Positions 19,934-28,762 are shown, counted from the first letter of the stretch. The stretch is 64,000 nt of DNA from Cytophagales bacterium WSM2-2 (GCA_015472025.1 BNHL01000001.1:1337501-1401500), one strand, 5' to 3'. Numbers and translations: made by a program. Notes: generated by a model not told the origin, from the sequence alone.

Positions 19934-21451
19934 CTAAAGAACGTTGTAGCGATTAGCTGCTACGGCCGTGGTTTCCTTTAATGTTTTATGTGGATTTTTC
20001 CGGTTGTTGGGTATGATGACGTGAAAAGTGGAGCCCACGTCAGGGGTCGATTCAAAAAACACCTGTCCTCCCATCTTCTCCACCATCGATTTGACGATAT
20101 ACAACCCCAGGCCATTGCCGCGCGAGCGATCGGTGGCTTTGAAAAACATTTCAAAAACTCTCTCCCGGTACCCTTGATCTATTCCTATACCGTTATCATC
20201 GATAACAATTACTACCTGGTATGAGTCTACATAAATGCGGGCATTGACAATGTGCTCATCTTCATCGGGTCTGAAATATTGAAATGCATTGACAAGCAAA
20301 TGCCGTAGAATAATTCTCATTCGCGCTGCATCGGTTCTGAAATCGCAATACTGCTTCACCGTAATTTCAGATTTTGTTGATTCAGTCTTTTGAATGGAAT
20401 CAACGATAGAATTAACCTCTTCCTTGAAATCAAAATTAGATGTATCAGAAATTGCCTGGTTATTGAGCGAAACGGAAACGAGATCTCCCAGCAGAGCATC
20501 AAGATGATTTACACGACCGAGGATAAGGGAAAGATATTGATGAATGTTTTCGATACTTTCTTCTTTCATTCCGAGATTGACAAGACCCATGATACTCGTG
20601 AGTGGAGCTCTAAGATCATGGGAAGCGCGATACGTAAAATTGTCCAGTTCGGCATTGACTCGCTGCAACTCGAGCATTTGCGTATGCTGCTCCGAGATGT
20701 CCATAATAATTCCTTCGACAAATCCCTGCGACTCAAAATACCGTGCACTGATTACACCCCAATTTTTACCGTCATTCTTGTGATCGTTGATCAAAAAGCG
20801 AAACCCTTCCACTTTCTTTTCTTTGCTCAGGATTTCTTTAAACTGACGGAACTGATCTGATGAGTAAAAGAAATTATCAAAGTATTGTATCTGCAAATTT
20901 TGAGAATTGATAATCTCCAGTGCCTTTTGATTACAAACTTTCAACCGGTAGTCTTCCATCCGGAATTTGAAAGTCCCGACAAACGGATTGTTGAATAAGG
21001 CTAGGTACTCATCCTTGATTGTCCTGATCCTCGCCTTCGAAAGTTCCCGGTGAGTAGCGTCTTTCAAAATAACCTTGAAGCGCGGACCGTCTTCTTCCGG
21101 AGAGTACACACGCTCAATTTTCATTTTGGCCCAAAAGGCCACACCCTTTTTCTTGATGCGGAGGCCTGTGACAAACACCTGGTTCATCTCTTCCGCCTTT
21201 TTCAAATCCACCTTAGCCTTGTCTTTTTCTTCGGAAGTATACAGAATGGAGATGTGCTTGTTCAGTACTTCGTACTCTTCATAGCCGGTGATATTCACTG
21301 CTTCCAGGTTGCTTCCGATGATAATACCGTCCTTGTTTAAAACGAATTCCTCCTGGCCCTTGAGGATGTGAATCAGGGATATGTATTTTTCTATCTCCAC
21401 CTGGTCTGGATCGTGGGAAGCAGGTTGAATATTTCGTTGGAGGTTATCCAT
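19934..21451 (-). CDS. PAS-domain sensor histidine kinase, soluble
   Basis: 505 residues with no membrane segment. Two PAS domains (about 25-135 and 145-255) precede a HisKA dimerisation domain with the phospho-acceptor His278 in ASHDLRAPL, then an HATPase with the N box (LLVNAFQYF), G1 DDNGIGID and G2 GNGLGLYI. It should sense an intracellular signal and phosphorylate a response regulator encoded elsewhere, as no regulator gene is adjacent. It shares direction with the TPR-HTH gene upstream but has its own 158-base spacer. Confidence 0.9.
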   Translation of the reverse strand: MDNLQRNIQPASHDPDQVEIEKYISLIHILKGQEEFVLNKDGIIIGSNLEAVNITGYEEYEVLNKHISILYTSEEKDKAKVDLKKAEEMNQVFVTGLRIKKKGVAFWAKMKIERVYSPEEDGPRFKVILKDATHRELSKARIRTIKDEYLALFNNPFVGTFKFRMEDYRLKVCNQKALEIINSQNLQIQYFDNFFYSSDQFRQFKEILSKEKKVEGFRFLINDHKNDGKNWGVISARYFESQGFVEGIIMDISEQHTQMLELQRVNAELDNFTYRASHDLRAPLTSIMGLVNLGMKEESIENIHQYLSLILGRVNHLDALLGDLVSVSLNNQAISDTSNFDFKEEVNSIVDSIQKTESTKSEITVKQYCDFRTDAARMRIILRHLLVNAFQYFRPDEDEHIVNARIYVDSYQVVIVIDDNGIGIDQGYRERVFEMFFKATDRSRGNGLGLYIVKSMVEKMGGQVFFESTPDVGSTFHVIIPNNRKNPHKTLKETTAVAANRYNVL

Positions 21452-21609
21452 AGATTTAATGATGCCGGTGGCTATTTTGACTGAATCAAATGTATTGGCG
21501 AACCTCCTTAGAAACGCAAAATTGCAGGTATATGAAAAGCCTACTATAGGCCTATCAGGGTATATAAAGGGTGAATGGTTTTGAGAATTCTGCTAAACTA
21601 CTGGGGTTA

Positions 21610-23421
21610 TTACACTGTTCTTGCATCCTCTGAAAATACAGACAGGAAAGTTCCCAGGTTTTGATCAGATGAAGCACCCAGTTTTTTCCGTATCCTGTAG
21701 CGGGCAGCCTTCACGCTTTCGGACGAGATATCGAGGATAGAAGCCATTTCTTTTGTGCCCAAATTCAGCTTCAAAAGCGCGCAAATCTTAAGGTCGTTCG
21801 AAGACAGGTCGGGGAAGGCTTTCGTCAGACGTTCAAAAAAATCTTTGTGCACTTGTTGAAAATGAAGTTTGAATGTATCCCAGTCTCTGTCCATGCGGAA
21901 ACTCATGTTGACTGTCGACAGCAAACTGCTAAGGCTTGATTTTGTAGCATCATCAGCATTGTTGCGGATCTCTGCTACTCTCGACTTCAAGTCTTCGAGT
22001 ATCTCATTTTTCTGAATAAGGTTGAGCGTGAACGCTGTAAGTTCTTTGTTCTTGTGCTCCAATTCATTTTCCAACTGTTCTGCGAAAAGTCGTTTCGTTT
22101 GAAGTTCGGCTTCCACCAGCGCCCGGTGTTCTTCCATGATCTGCAGTTCTCTTTTCGAAATCTCGAAATCTTTTTTGGCGCGTAGCCGCTGACGGTTAAT
22201 TATTAAAGCGCTGATAATCGCGAGAGCAATAAGACTGGCGCCACCACCGATAAGATAGATGCGGTCGATCAGCTTATCCCGCTTCAGGATTTCAATTTCT
22301 TTCTGACGGGCTTCCGCTTCAAACCGAGCCTGCAGTTCAGCGATCTGTTTGTTGCGCTGGTTATTGAAGATGCTGTCATAGTACGCGACATGTTTTTCAT
22401 GATACGTGAAGGCATTCTTATAGTCGTTCTTCTCTTTGTAAATGTGCGCCAGGTCGTGGTATACATCGCTCAGTACATCCAGCAACTTCATTTTCTCTGC
22501 ATAAGGAATTGCTTTCTGGAAATTCTGTATAGCCATTTCATCCTGCTCCAGTTCATGGTAAACTTTGCCGAGACGTTTGTAGTCGTTGGCGAGCTCTATC
22601 GACCAGCCGCCATCTTCGTGCAGCTTAAGCGCCTTATAAATAAATTCAAGCGCTTTGTTGAATTGCTTTTTTCGGAAATGAACCTCGCCAATTTCGGATA
22701 ATGTAAAAGCAACTCCTCGAATATTCTTATTGGCTTCATAAAGAGCGATAGCCTGATCAAAATGCTTGATGGAATTTTCCCAATCGGTCATGGCGCTGTA
22801 AGTTGTGCCGAGGTTGAGATGGGTACGAGCAATTTCACGTTGATCTTTGATCTCCTCCAGGTAGGCCATGGACTTGAATAAATTCCCCAAAGCCTGTTTG
22901 TAATCCCCCTCCTTCGAATACACATTGGCTATCCCGGCAAGGCCGATTGCAATTCCTCTTCTGTCCTTGATCGATTCACTTACATGCATAGCCTTCATGT
23001 AGTATTCCATGGCGTTTTGCATGTCAGCCTTGTTGAAATAGGCACCCGCGATCAGTGAACTGTTGCTGGCGAGCGATTTCAGGTCATTTGCTTTCTCTGC
23101 CAGGTCAGATGACTTCTTTAAAGTTTCAATCGCTGTGTAGTCGTCATTGAAACCCTGTGCGATTCCCAGGTTTCGGAGGCCAAGAATTTCTCCTTTTGCA
23201 AAGCTGATCTTTTGCGATAGTTCCACTGCTTGTTGGGCGAACTCCATCGCTTTTACAGGATTGCCCCTGCGCAATTCCTGTGCAATTTCATTCAGGATAT
23301 TTACCCGGCTTGTATCCGATTGTTCTGTAGACAACTTGAGCTTCAAGCTGTCCACCCGGCCGGTTTGGCCGTGTGTTCGAATAGAAATCAACAGACAAAG
23401 GAGATAGAAAATTCTGGTCAC
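21610..23421 (-). CDS. TPR-transmembrane-HTH regulator
   Basis: 603 residues. A signal peptide (MTRIFYLLCLLISIRTHGQ) leads into about eight TPRs (40-370), one membrane helix (about 392-411, LIGGGASLIALAIISALII), a long coiled coil (415-490) and a LuxR-type helix-turn-helix at the C-terminus (LSSNDLKICALLKLNLGTKE onward, about 540-590). The periplasmic TPRs would sense a ligand or protein and signal through the coiled coil to a membrane-bound DNA-binding domain. This is a known Bacteroidota layout, but target genes are unknown. Confidence 0.85.
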   Translation of the reverse strand: MTRIFYLLCLLISIRTHGQTGRVDSLKLKLSTEQSDTSRVNILNEIAQELRRGNPVKAMEFAQQAVELSQKISFAKGEILGLRNLGIAQGFNDDYTAIETLKKSSDLAEKANDLKSLASNSSLIAGAYFNKADMQNAMEYYMKAMHVSESIKDRRGIAIGLAGIANVYSKEGDYKQALGNLFKSMAYLEEIKDQREIARTHLNLGTTYSAMTDWENSIKHFDQAIALYEANKNIRGVAFTLSEIGEVHFRKKQFNKALEFIYKALKLHEDGGWSIELANDYKRLGKVYHELEQDEMAIQNFQKAIPYAEKMKLLDVLSDVYHDLAHIYKEKNDYKNAFTYHEKHVAYYDSIFNNQRNKQIAELQARFEAEARQKEIEILKRDKLIDRIYLIGGGASLIALAIISALIINRQRLRAKKDFEISKRELQIMEEHRALVEAELQTKRLFAEQLENELEHKNKELTAFTLNLIQKNEILEDLKSRVAEIRNNADDATKSSLSSLLSTVNMSFRMDRDWDTFKLHFQQVHKDFFERLTKAFPDLSSNDLKICALLKLNLGTKEMASILDISSESVKAARYRIRKKLGASSDQNLGTFLSVFSEDARTV

Positions 23422-23556
23422 AGTCCCTGCTTTGAATTTAACACCTGCATTCTCACGTAAATCTATGAATTTCAGTTGCCCGCGATATTAAAACTATTGA
23501 CTTAGAATCCACACCCGTTTGTTTTTGCGTATTTAGCGTATCACAATCCCCCTAAA

Positions 23557-24153
23557 ATGACGGCAGTACAAGAGAATCTGGTAGTTGAGCTTAATGTGGC
23601 AGCACCCGCCTTTAACCTGGTCGATGTTTTCGACAGGAGCATTGACTTGAAAAGCTATAAAGGCAAAAAAGTATTTATTGGCTTCTTTCGCCATGCAGGC
23701 TGTCCCTTTTGCAACCTGAGGGTACACTCCCTCATGAAAATCCGTGAAAAACTTATTGCCAAAAACATGGAGATGATTTTCTTCTTTGAATCGAAGAAGG
23801 ATGTATTGCTGCAAAGTATTTTTCACAAAGAAATTTCGCCTGTGCCTTTGATCGCAGACCCCGAAAAGAAATGGTATTCGATCTACGGAATTGAGAACTC
23901 GATGTTGAAGTCTTCCATGAGCCATCTCACTTCCTTTATCCAGACGGCTGTGAGCGCCAAAGTAAAAAAACTCCCCATGCACCTCATGGCAAGCGGGGAG
24001 TCCTTTTCAACAATTCCTGCTGAATTTTTACTGGACGAAAACCAGGTCATCCGCAAAATTCACTATGCCAAAAATCTGAACGACCGACTGTCACTCGATA
24101 TGATTTTGGATTTCGCTGGTAAGAGCGCCAAAGAAATGGTACTGGCCGGTTAA
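23557..24153 (+). CDS. Peroxiredoxin-like (AhpC/TSA, DUF-type) thioredoxin-fold protein
   Basis: 198 residues with a thioredoxin fold. The active-site motif is CPFC (Cys49 and Cys52) in FFRHAGCPFCNLRVHSL; the preceding KKVFIGFFRH replaces the FWATWC of thioredoxins. The peroxiredoxin-like family (thiol reductase or peroxidase) is supported by KGKKVFIGFF and the PAPAFNL N-terminus. Cytoplasmic, since there is no signal peptide. Single gene, divergent from the TPR-HTH gene. Confidence 0.8.
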   Translation: MTAVQENLVVELNVAAPAFNLVDVFDRSIDLKSYKGKKVFIGFFRHAGCPFCNLRVHSLMKIREKLIAKNMEMIFFFESKKDVLLQSIFHKEISPVPLIADPEKKWYSIYGIENSMLKSSMSHLTSFIQTAVSAKVKKLPMHLMASGESFSTIPAEFLLDENQVIRKIHYAKNLNDRLSLDMILDFAGKSAKEMVLAG

Positions 24154-24173
24154 CTAGTCTCTTCAGGAGTCGC

Positions 24174-24833
24174 TCATTGCTGAGCTTTCATTTTGCAACT
24201 CACAATCCAATAGTGTTCAAGGTCAATGTACTTGATGCCTGTTGCAATTTTTGAAAGCTTTTGAATAAGGGACTCTTGTGTTGGAAAGTTTTTCAAAACC
24301 AAGTGAGTAGTTCCGTTTTCAAGATTCCTTGCCTGGTAAGTGTTGCCCTGGTCGTCCGTTTCTTTTATGCTCTTACTGTCGTGACTGCCTCCCATTACTT
24401 GCTTGCTGTCGATGAAGGCGATGACAGCATTTGGCTTAAGGACACTTGTCATTTTATGAAGGAAATTGTCGAGGTCCTGCAGCGGGATATGGCTCCATAT
24501 AAAACCGCCAAACAAAGCATCGTATTTCGTTTCGGTTGTCAGCCTATACATGTCAGCTACTTCAAACAGTACCTTACCGGAAGTATTCCTCCTTTTCGCT
24601 ATTTCAAGAACACTTTCATTGATGTCTGTCGCCAGTACTGACCTAGCTGTTTTTGATAGTTGTTCTGTCCAATAGCCCGTGCCACAAGCTATTTCCAAAA
24701 CTGTCTTTTGAAAAAACAGCTCCTGAAATATTCTTGTTGCTTCAGCCAGGTCCTGTTGCTCTTCGGGAATCAGGTATACCTTATCGTATTCTTTCGCCCT
24801 GTCTTTGTAATAGGAAACTAAATCCTGATTCAT
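24174..24833 (-). CDS. Class I SAM-dependent methyltransferase
   Basis: Start placed at MNQDLVSYYKDRAKEYDKV (24833); an upstream in-frame start at 24851 adds six unlikely residues. Motif I is VLEIACGTGYWTEQL with the acidic end of strand 2 in VLATDINES, and motif IV is DALFGGFIWSHI, all of the Rossmann-like methyltransferase fold. The substrate is not predictable. It is the distal gene of the accessory stretch, 71 bases after the VOC gene. Confidence 0.85.
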   Translation of the reverse strand: MNQDLVSYYKDRAKEYDKVYLIPEEQQDLAEATRIFQELFFQKTVLEIACGTGYWTEQLSKTARSVLATDINESVLEIAKRRNTSGKVLFEVADMYRLTTETKYDALFGGFIWSHIPLQDLDNFLHKMTSVLKPNAVIAFIDSKQVMGGSHDSKSIKETDDQGNTYQARNLENGTTHLVLKNFPTQESLIQKLSKIATGIKYIDLEHYWIVSCKMKAQQ

Positions 24834-24904
24834 CGTCATTAAAAGAGTCAATACATATTACGAACCGCTTGGCTCCTTCTGCAAAGTAAGGCGATTTTAC
24901 TTTC

Positions 24905-25330
24905 TCAAGGCTCCCATAATTCAATCTTGTTGCCTTCGGAATCCATGATATGTACAAATTTTCCGTAGTCGTAAGTGGCAATGCTGTCAAGTATGGTGAC
25001 TCCGTTTTCTTTGAGCTTGCTTACAAGCCCTTCGATATTCTGAACCTGGTAGTTGATCATAAATTCCTTTTTGGACGGAGAAAAATATTCGTCTCCTTTT
25101 TTGAATGGTTTCCACTGAAGGGAGTTTATCTCATCAGGTTTGTTCAAGTACCTGGATTCAAAGCTCGATGAACCCCAATCATTTATCTCAATCCCTAAAT
25201 TTTTGGTGTACCATTCCTTCGTTTCCTTCAGGTTGTCTGAAAGAAAGAAAATGCCGCCAATTCCCGTCACCTTTGGTGTGGTGTCAACGGGTGAAGCTGA
25301 GTTGCCTGTTTGTTGTTTTTGGTCTTCCAT
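24905..25330 (-). CDS. VOC family (glyoxalase/bleomycin-resistance fold) protein
   Basis: The ATG at 25330 gives 141 residues; the longer frame back to 25447 begins with TTG and adds 39 residues with no family match. A single vicinal-oxygen-chelate domain is seen: GIGGIFFLSDNLKETKEWYTKNLGI at the start and GNKIELWEP at the end, where Glu is a usual metal ligand. The substrate is unknown; such proteins bind or convert small molecules. It lies upstream of the methyltransferase gene and may share its transcript. Confidence 0.82.
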   Translation of the reverse strand: MEDQKQQTGNSASPVDTTPKVTGIGGIFFLSDNLKETKEWYTKNLGIEINDWGSSSFESRYLNKPDEINSLQWKPFKKGDEYFSPSKKEFMINYQVQNIEGLVSKLKENGVTILDSIATYDYGKFVHIMDSEGNKIELWEP

Positions 25331-25651
25331 TTTTATCTTTTTTAGAATTTTCCGGAAAACTACCTCCTGCTTCCTTCGTTTTCCTTCACACTTTCGGGTG
25401 ATTTTCAAAATTTCCGGGTTTTCACATGACAGAAGTAAGTTATTCAATGATAAATGTTGGGAGGTTACAGTTGATCGACCAACAATCTCTCTTTCTCAAA
25501 CCCTGAGGGCACCTTGGGTCTGGTCAACGAAGGGTTAGCTAAATCACGGCTTTCGATCGAAGTAATAATTTTATCCGCACACTAATAGTTTACCGGGAAA
25601 CCAATCACAAAATGCCTATACGTTTGCGAGCCTTACAGAAAAATCAAAACC

Positions 25652-25930
25652 ATGCGCCCACGGCTGCTTCTCTCGGTTACAATACATTTAATTCTCACTT
25701 CGATATGCTTTACAATTGGCGCTGGCGGCTATCTATGGTTTGGGTATGCCTTTTCGTTTGGCCTGGCATTGAATTTTGTTGGGATAGTATTCATTGCCTT
25801 AGGAAAAAGAACAAGGGGAGTTAAATTTTTTGTAGTCGGATCTATTTTCTTTTTCCCCGTTGGGATAGTTGGCATGAGTGGTGGTCACAGAATCATTGAC
25901 ACCGAACGTGAAATAAAGGCCATTAAATAG
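25652..25930 (+). CDS. Small membrane protein, unknown
   Basis: 92 residues with three predicted hydrophobic segments (LLLSVTIHLILTSICF, LWFGYAFSFGLALNFVGIVFIALG and FFVVGSIFFFPVGIVGM) and a charged C-terminal tail. No family recognised. Start chosen at MRPRLLL; a second frame at 25612 overlaps but lacks this character. It faces opposite to its neighbours and ends 19 bases from the stop of the 25950 gene. The helix pattern supports real coding, but the evidence is moderate. Confidence 0.5.
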   Translation: MRPRLLLSVTIHLILTSICFTIGAGGYLWFGYAFSFGLALNFVGIVFIALGKRTRGVKFFVVGSIFFFPVGIVGMSGGHRIIDTEREIKAIK

Positions 25931-25949
25931 AAAGCTATTTGGGCTTGGG

Positions 25950-26468
25950 TTAAATCGAAATTATCTGGGTCAGGAAAATTATTCGGTCCATAAATGCGAA
26001 TTCGTACCCTTCATGATCTTCCCCTGCCATTGAAAATCTGTAATGTATCTTTTTGATCTTCGTTACAAACTTGCTGATTCTCTTGTCAAACACTTTCACT
26101 TTACCTTTTGAAATAAGAGCCCTCAAAACATACTGATCAATTATTCCCCCAGCATCTAAATTTTCAGTTATCCTGAACGTGTAGCCCCTGTCGATACTAA
26201 CATCGTTCATCGTTTTCGAAAAATAAGCCTGAAAATGTTCGCCTCTATATTCCATGTTTGCCTTTAGCTTGATTAGCTGTTTGCGAACCTCCTGTAAACT
26301 AAGTGAAACTATAGCTGAGTCATATTCAAGATTGACGGTATATGCATCAGTGTATCCTTTCACTTTTATGACTTTGGTCGAATGGATATTCCGACCAATA
26401 GAAAATACTGTTGTCAACAAAACCAGTACTGATATTTGAATGAAGTGAATGTGGAATAGCCTCTTCAT
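25950..26468 (-). CDS. Exported protein of unknown function
   Basis: 172 residues. An uncleaved or cleavable signal segment (about 9-25, IQISVLVLLTTVFSIG) precedes an alpha/beta region with many charged residues (KVIKVKGYTDAYTVNL, KTMNDVSIDRGYTF). No family recognised. It resembles SIMPL-like or pilus-assembly-like small periplasmic proteins only in having a signal and a mixed fold. The start codon is ATG; its upstream spacer has a GTTGG/CCAAC dyad (26483-26496). Confidence 0.6.
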   Translation of the reverse strand: MKRLFHIHFIQISVLVLLTTVFSIGRNIHSTKVIKVKGYTDAYTVNLEYDSAIVSLSLQEVRKQLIKLKANMEYRGEHFQAYFSKTMNDVSIDRGYTFRITENLDAGGIIDQYVLRALISKGKVKVFDKRISKFVTKIKKIHYRFSMAGEDHEGYEFAFMDRIIFLTQIISI

Positions 26469-26531
26469 TGACTTACACTTATTGTTGGCCTACCAACGAT
26501 CGCAAATCCCTGCATGATATCTAAACTTAGG

Positions 26532-27302
26532 TTACGGCTTCACCCTTACATAAACCAGCTTACTTCCCTTCTTGTCAGTCTCCCGTTCATCAACTTCAAA
26601 TTTGTCGATGCTTTTTAACATCTGTCCCAGTTTACCATAACCAAAGTTCCGGGGGTCAAAGTCGGTTTGTTTTTTTAGGATCAAATTTCCAACCTCACCC
26701 AGGAACGCCCAACCCGTATCATCGGCCAGGTCTGCGATGGAATTCGTTATTAAGTTCATAGTGCCCTTGCCTATTTTTTGCAATACTACAGCTTCCATTT
26801 TCTTCTCCGTTTTGCCGGGTTCTACTTTTGCTGTTTTGGGTGCTATCGCTGCAATTGTCACCGGGTTCAATATTTCCAGGTAAATGAATTTATCGCAGGC
26901 AACAATAAAAGGGTGTGGCGTCTTACGTTCACCAAGTCCGATCACAGTCATGCCCGCTTCCCGAAGCCTCGTAGCAAGTCTTGTGAAATCACTGTCGCTG
27001 GATACAATTGCAAACGCGTCAACCTTGCCGGAATAAAGAATGTCCATGGCATCTATTATCATCGCGGAGTCAGTGGAGTTCTTTCCAATAGTATAACTGT
27101 ATTGCTGTATAGGTGTAATAGCACTTTCGAGGAGCACATTTTTCCAGCCTGTCAGGTTGGGCTTAGTCCAGTCACCATAAATTCGCTTGAATGTTGGTGT
27201 ACCATACTTTGCAATCTCTTCCAGCATGCCTTTGATGTTTACTGACGGAACATTGTCTGCATCAATCAGCACTGCTATTCTTATGTCTTTAGTTGTCTTC
27301 AT
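26532..27302 (-). CDS. NYN domain ribonuclease-like protein with OST-HTH/LOTUS domain
   Basis: 256 residues. The NYN (PIN-like) domain fills residues 5-150: the metal-ligand Asp residues are seen in VLIDADNV (14, 16) and VSSDSDF (near 102-104), and TDSAMIIDAMD provides another Asp. After a linker, residues 170-255 form an OST-HTH/LOTUS-like winged helix (AIADLADDTGWAFLGEVGNLI...FGYGKLGQMLKSI), an RNA-binding module. This is the LabA/MARF1-like layout, so an RNA-directed nuclease is likely. It has its own ATG and a 128-base spacer upstream. Confidence 0.85.
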   Translation of the reverse strand: MKTTKDIRIAVLIDADNVPSVNIKGMLEEIAKYGTPTFKRIYGDWTKPNLTGWKNVLLESAITPIQQYSYTIGKNSTDSAMIIDAMDILYSGKVDAFAIVSSDSDFTRLATRLREAGMTVIGLGERKTPHPFIVACDKFIYLEILNPVTIAAIAPKTAKVEPGKTEKKMEAVVLQKIGKGTMNLITNSIADLADDTGWAFLGEVGNLILKKQTDFDPRNFGYGKLGQMLKSIDKFEVDERETDKKGSKLVYVRVKP

Positions 27303-27430
27303 GGTCTTTTGTCTAATTATGTCTGAAGTTGATGCTTATGGCGGTTGGATGGAGCACGTTTTCCAGCGTCATCGGCAATTACAAATGCGACTTCACTACG
27401 AAATTACTCTATAAATTCCTGGGATTGAGT

Positions 27431-27898
27431 TTATAGTTTTTTAAAGACCAGCTCCGTACCATTATTAGAACTCAGAATTAGCTTGTTGTCAACGATTTTA
27501 AATGTCTTGATGCTCCAGGATACCATCCGGGAAAAATGATCAGGTTCCGGATCGCAATTAAATGACCATGCGAATTTATCAATTGGCCTCGTGTGAACTT
27601 CAATTGCCGAGCCTCTCACAATGTACCACAGGTTATCTCCTTGAAACAAGTGCCCTTTGCTTGTAAATGTAAATCGTCCTTTCTCCAGAAAACGGATCGT
27701 CAAATTACAGTCACTGGGCTTACTTTTCTTTTCAAAAGGCTCATAGTAAGTCTCAAGAAACCATTCTGTGTTCAGGATTTCCTTTGGTATTATTTGTCGT
27801 TTGGCTTCTTTAATATACTGCCGTCTTGGTGGCATGAGTGCGCAACTAATCATCAAAAGCTGAACGGCCAAGACCACAAATTTTGTTGTATGATGCAT
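27431..27898 (-). CDS. Lipoprotein of unknown function (lipocalin/META-like)
   Basis: Start at 27898 (MHHTTKFVVLAVQLLMISC) because the segment forms a lipoprotein signal with lipidated Cys19 and because a promoter candidate ends 45 bases upstream; the frame could extend to 27937. 155 residues. After the signal, the region LNTEWFLETYYEPFEKK...RFTFTSKGHLFQGDNLWYI resembles small beta-barrel lipoproteins that start with 'W-x-L' blocks (META/lipocalin-like), but no family is certain. It shares its promoter sequence with the GNAT gene. Confidence 0.6.
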   Translation of the reverse strand: MHHTTKFVVLAVQLLMISCALMPPRRQYIKEAKRQIIPKEILNTEWFLETYYEPFEKKSKPSDCNLTIRFLEKGRFTFTSKGHLFQGDNLWYIVRGSAIEVHTRPIDKFAWSFNCDPEPDHFSRMVSWSIKTFKIVDNKLILSSNNGTELVFKKL

Positions 27899-27942
27899 AA
27901 AGAAATAATCCGTAGTAGTTATTGCTGGTCGGCCCAATATCT

Positions 27943-27976
27943 CAAATCTCTGAATGATGATTCAGAAAATCAAACT
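27943..27976 (-). promoter_or_regulatory. Promoter with internal dyad, copy 1 of a 34-bp repeat
   Basis: On the minus strand TTTG (27972-27975) is followed after 20 bases by GAGATTTG (27944-27951), a 7/8 match to TAnnTTTG. Between them lies the dyad CTGAAT-CATC-ATTCAG (27951-27966), a perfect 6-bp inverted repeat with a 4-base loop. The same 34 bases recur with one mismatch at 28643-28676. The expected leader to the ATG at 27898 is about 35-40 bases. Confidence 0.6.
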
Positions 27977-28065
27977 TCTATTTCTCTAAACTCAGGATGT
28001 GGAAATGAGAACCTCGCCCGTAACTCGCAACAAGGACAAGCAACGCAGGCGAGTTTGTTGTTTTA

Positions 28066-28602
28066 TCAAATCGCTACCGTCATTACATATCTTCGTTGGC
28101 CGGCCTTGTGTTTAAATTCAAAACCCAGTTTGTCAAATACTGGTTTGAAGCCCATAAATCTATAACTAGGCGATTCCGGATCTACAGGATAAGCTTCTAC
28201 ATATTTAGCTCCGTTGCCTTTGGCGTATTTTATTGCTTCGCCAATTAGCTCTTCGGTAATTCCCATTTGCCTGTACTCTTTCTTGACAAAGAAGCAGACC
28301 AATGACCAAACATCCGTCAGCGAGCTGTCGCCTGACAGATCACGATAGCTCTCTCGCGGTGCGATAGAACACCAGGCAATTGCTTCTGAGTTGTTGTAGC
28401 AGAGTAACCCAATCGGAGTTTTACTAGCCACATAGTTTTTCAAAGACTTTTTCTTGTCGGCTTTGCTGGCCCGGTCTCCGCCTTCGTTCATATTTCGCCA
28501 AACCATACACCAGCAATTGTGTGGCCCGCCTTTGCTTTCAAAAAGTTTTTCCAAATCTGTCCAGTTGGATTTGTCTACAGGCTTGTAATTTAATTTTGTC
28601 AT
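28066..28602 (-). CDS. GNAT family N-acetyltransferase
   Basis: 178 residues. The GNAT core is seen in VWSLVCFFVKKEYRQMGITEELI (motif A region, Q/RxxGxG-like with RQMGITEEL) and EAYPVDPESPSYRFMGFKPV (motif B). The N-terminal part has CWCMVWRNMNEGG. The substrate is unknown. It carries the second copy of the shared promoter upstream and is followed by a 128-base spacer before the lipoprotein gene. Confidence 0.82.
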   Translation of the reverse strand: MTKLNYKPVDKSNWTDLEKLFESKGGPHNCWCMVWRNMNEGGDRASKADKKKSLKNYVASKTPIGLLCYNNSEAIAWCSIAPRESYRDLSGDSSLTDVWSLVCFFVKKEYRQMGITEELIGEAIKYAKGNGAKYVEAYPVDPESPSYRFMGFKPVFDKLGFEFKHKAGQRRYVMTVAI

Positions 28603-28642
28603 AAAATCTAACCAGTCGATTTGTAGGTCAAACCCACCGATT

Positions 28643-28676
28643 TCAAATCTCTGAACGATGATTCAGAAAATCAAAC
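28643..28676 (-). promoter_or_regulatory. Promoter with internal dyad, copy 2 of the 34-bp repeat
   Basis: TTTG (28672-28675), 20 bases, GAGATTTG (28644-28651), with the same embedded dyad carrying one change (CTGAAT-CATC-GTTCAG, 28651-28666). It lies 41 bases upstream of the GNAT ATG. Thirty-three of 34 bases match copy 1. Confidence 0.6.
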
Positions 28677-28738
28677 CTGGTACTCTCAAAACTCGGTGAT
28701 AGAGTCACTGAAACAGGGTGACCCCTGCGAAGAATAAA

Positions 28739-28762
28739 AAAGCCGCGCACGAGTGGGGCTTT
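28739..28762 (-). terminator. Terminator-like hairpin after the 28779-29147 frame
   Basis: The stem AAAGCC/GGCTTT with an inner CAC/GTG pairing is followed on the minus strand by TTTTTATT. It starts 17 bases beyond the stop of the minus-strand frame at 28779, which hints that something in the repeat region is transcribed from the minus strand. Confidence 0.5.

Noticed and set aside
24174..28700. Integron gene-cassette array
   Set aside because: The genes and spacers look cassette-like, and an AACTCGC...GCGAGTT pairing is present near 28020-28054, but I see no consistent attC core sites (GTTRRRY/RYYYAAC) after each gene and no integrase gene.
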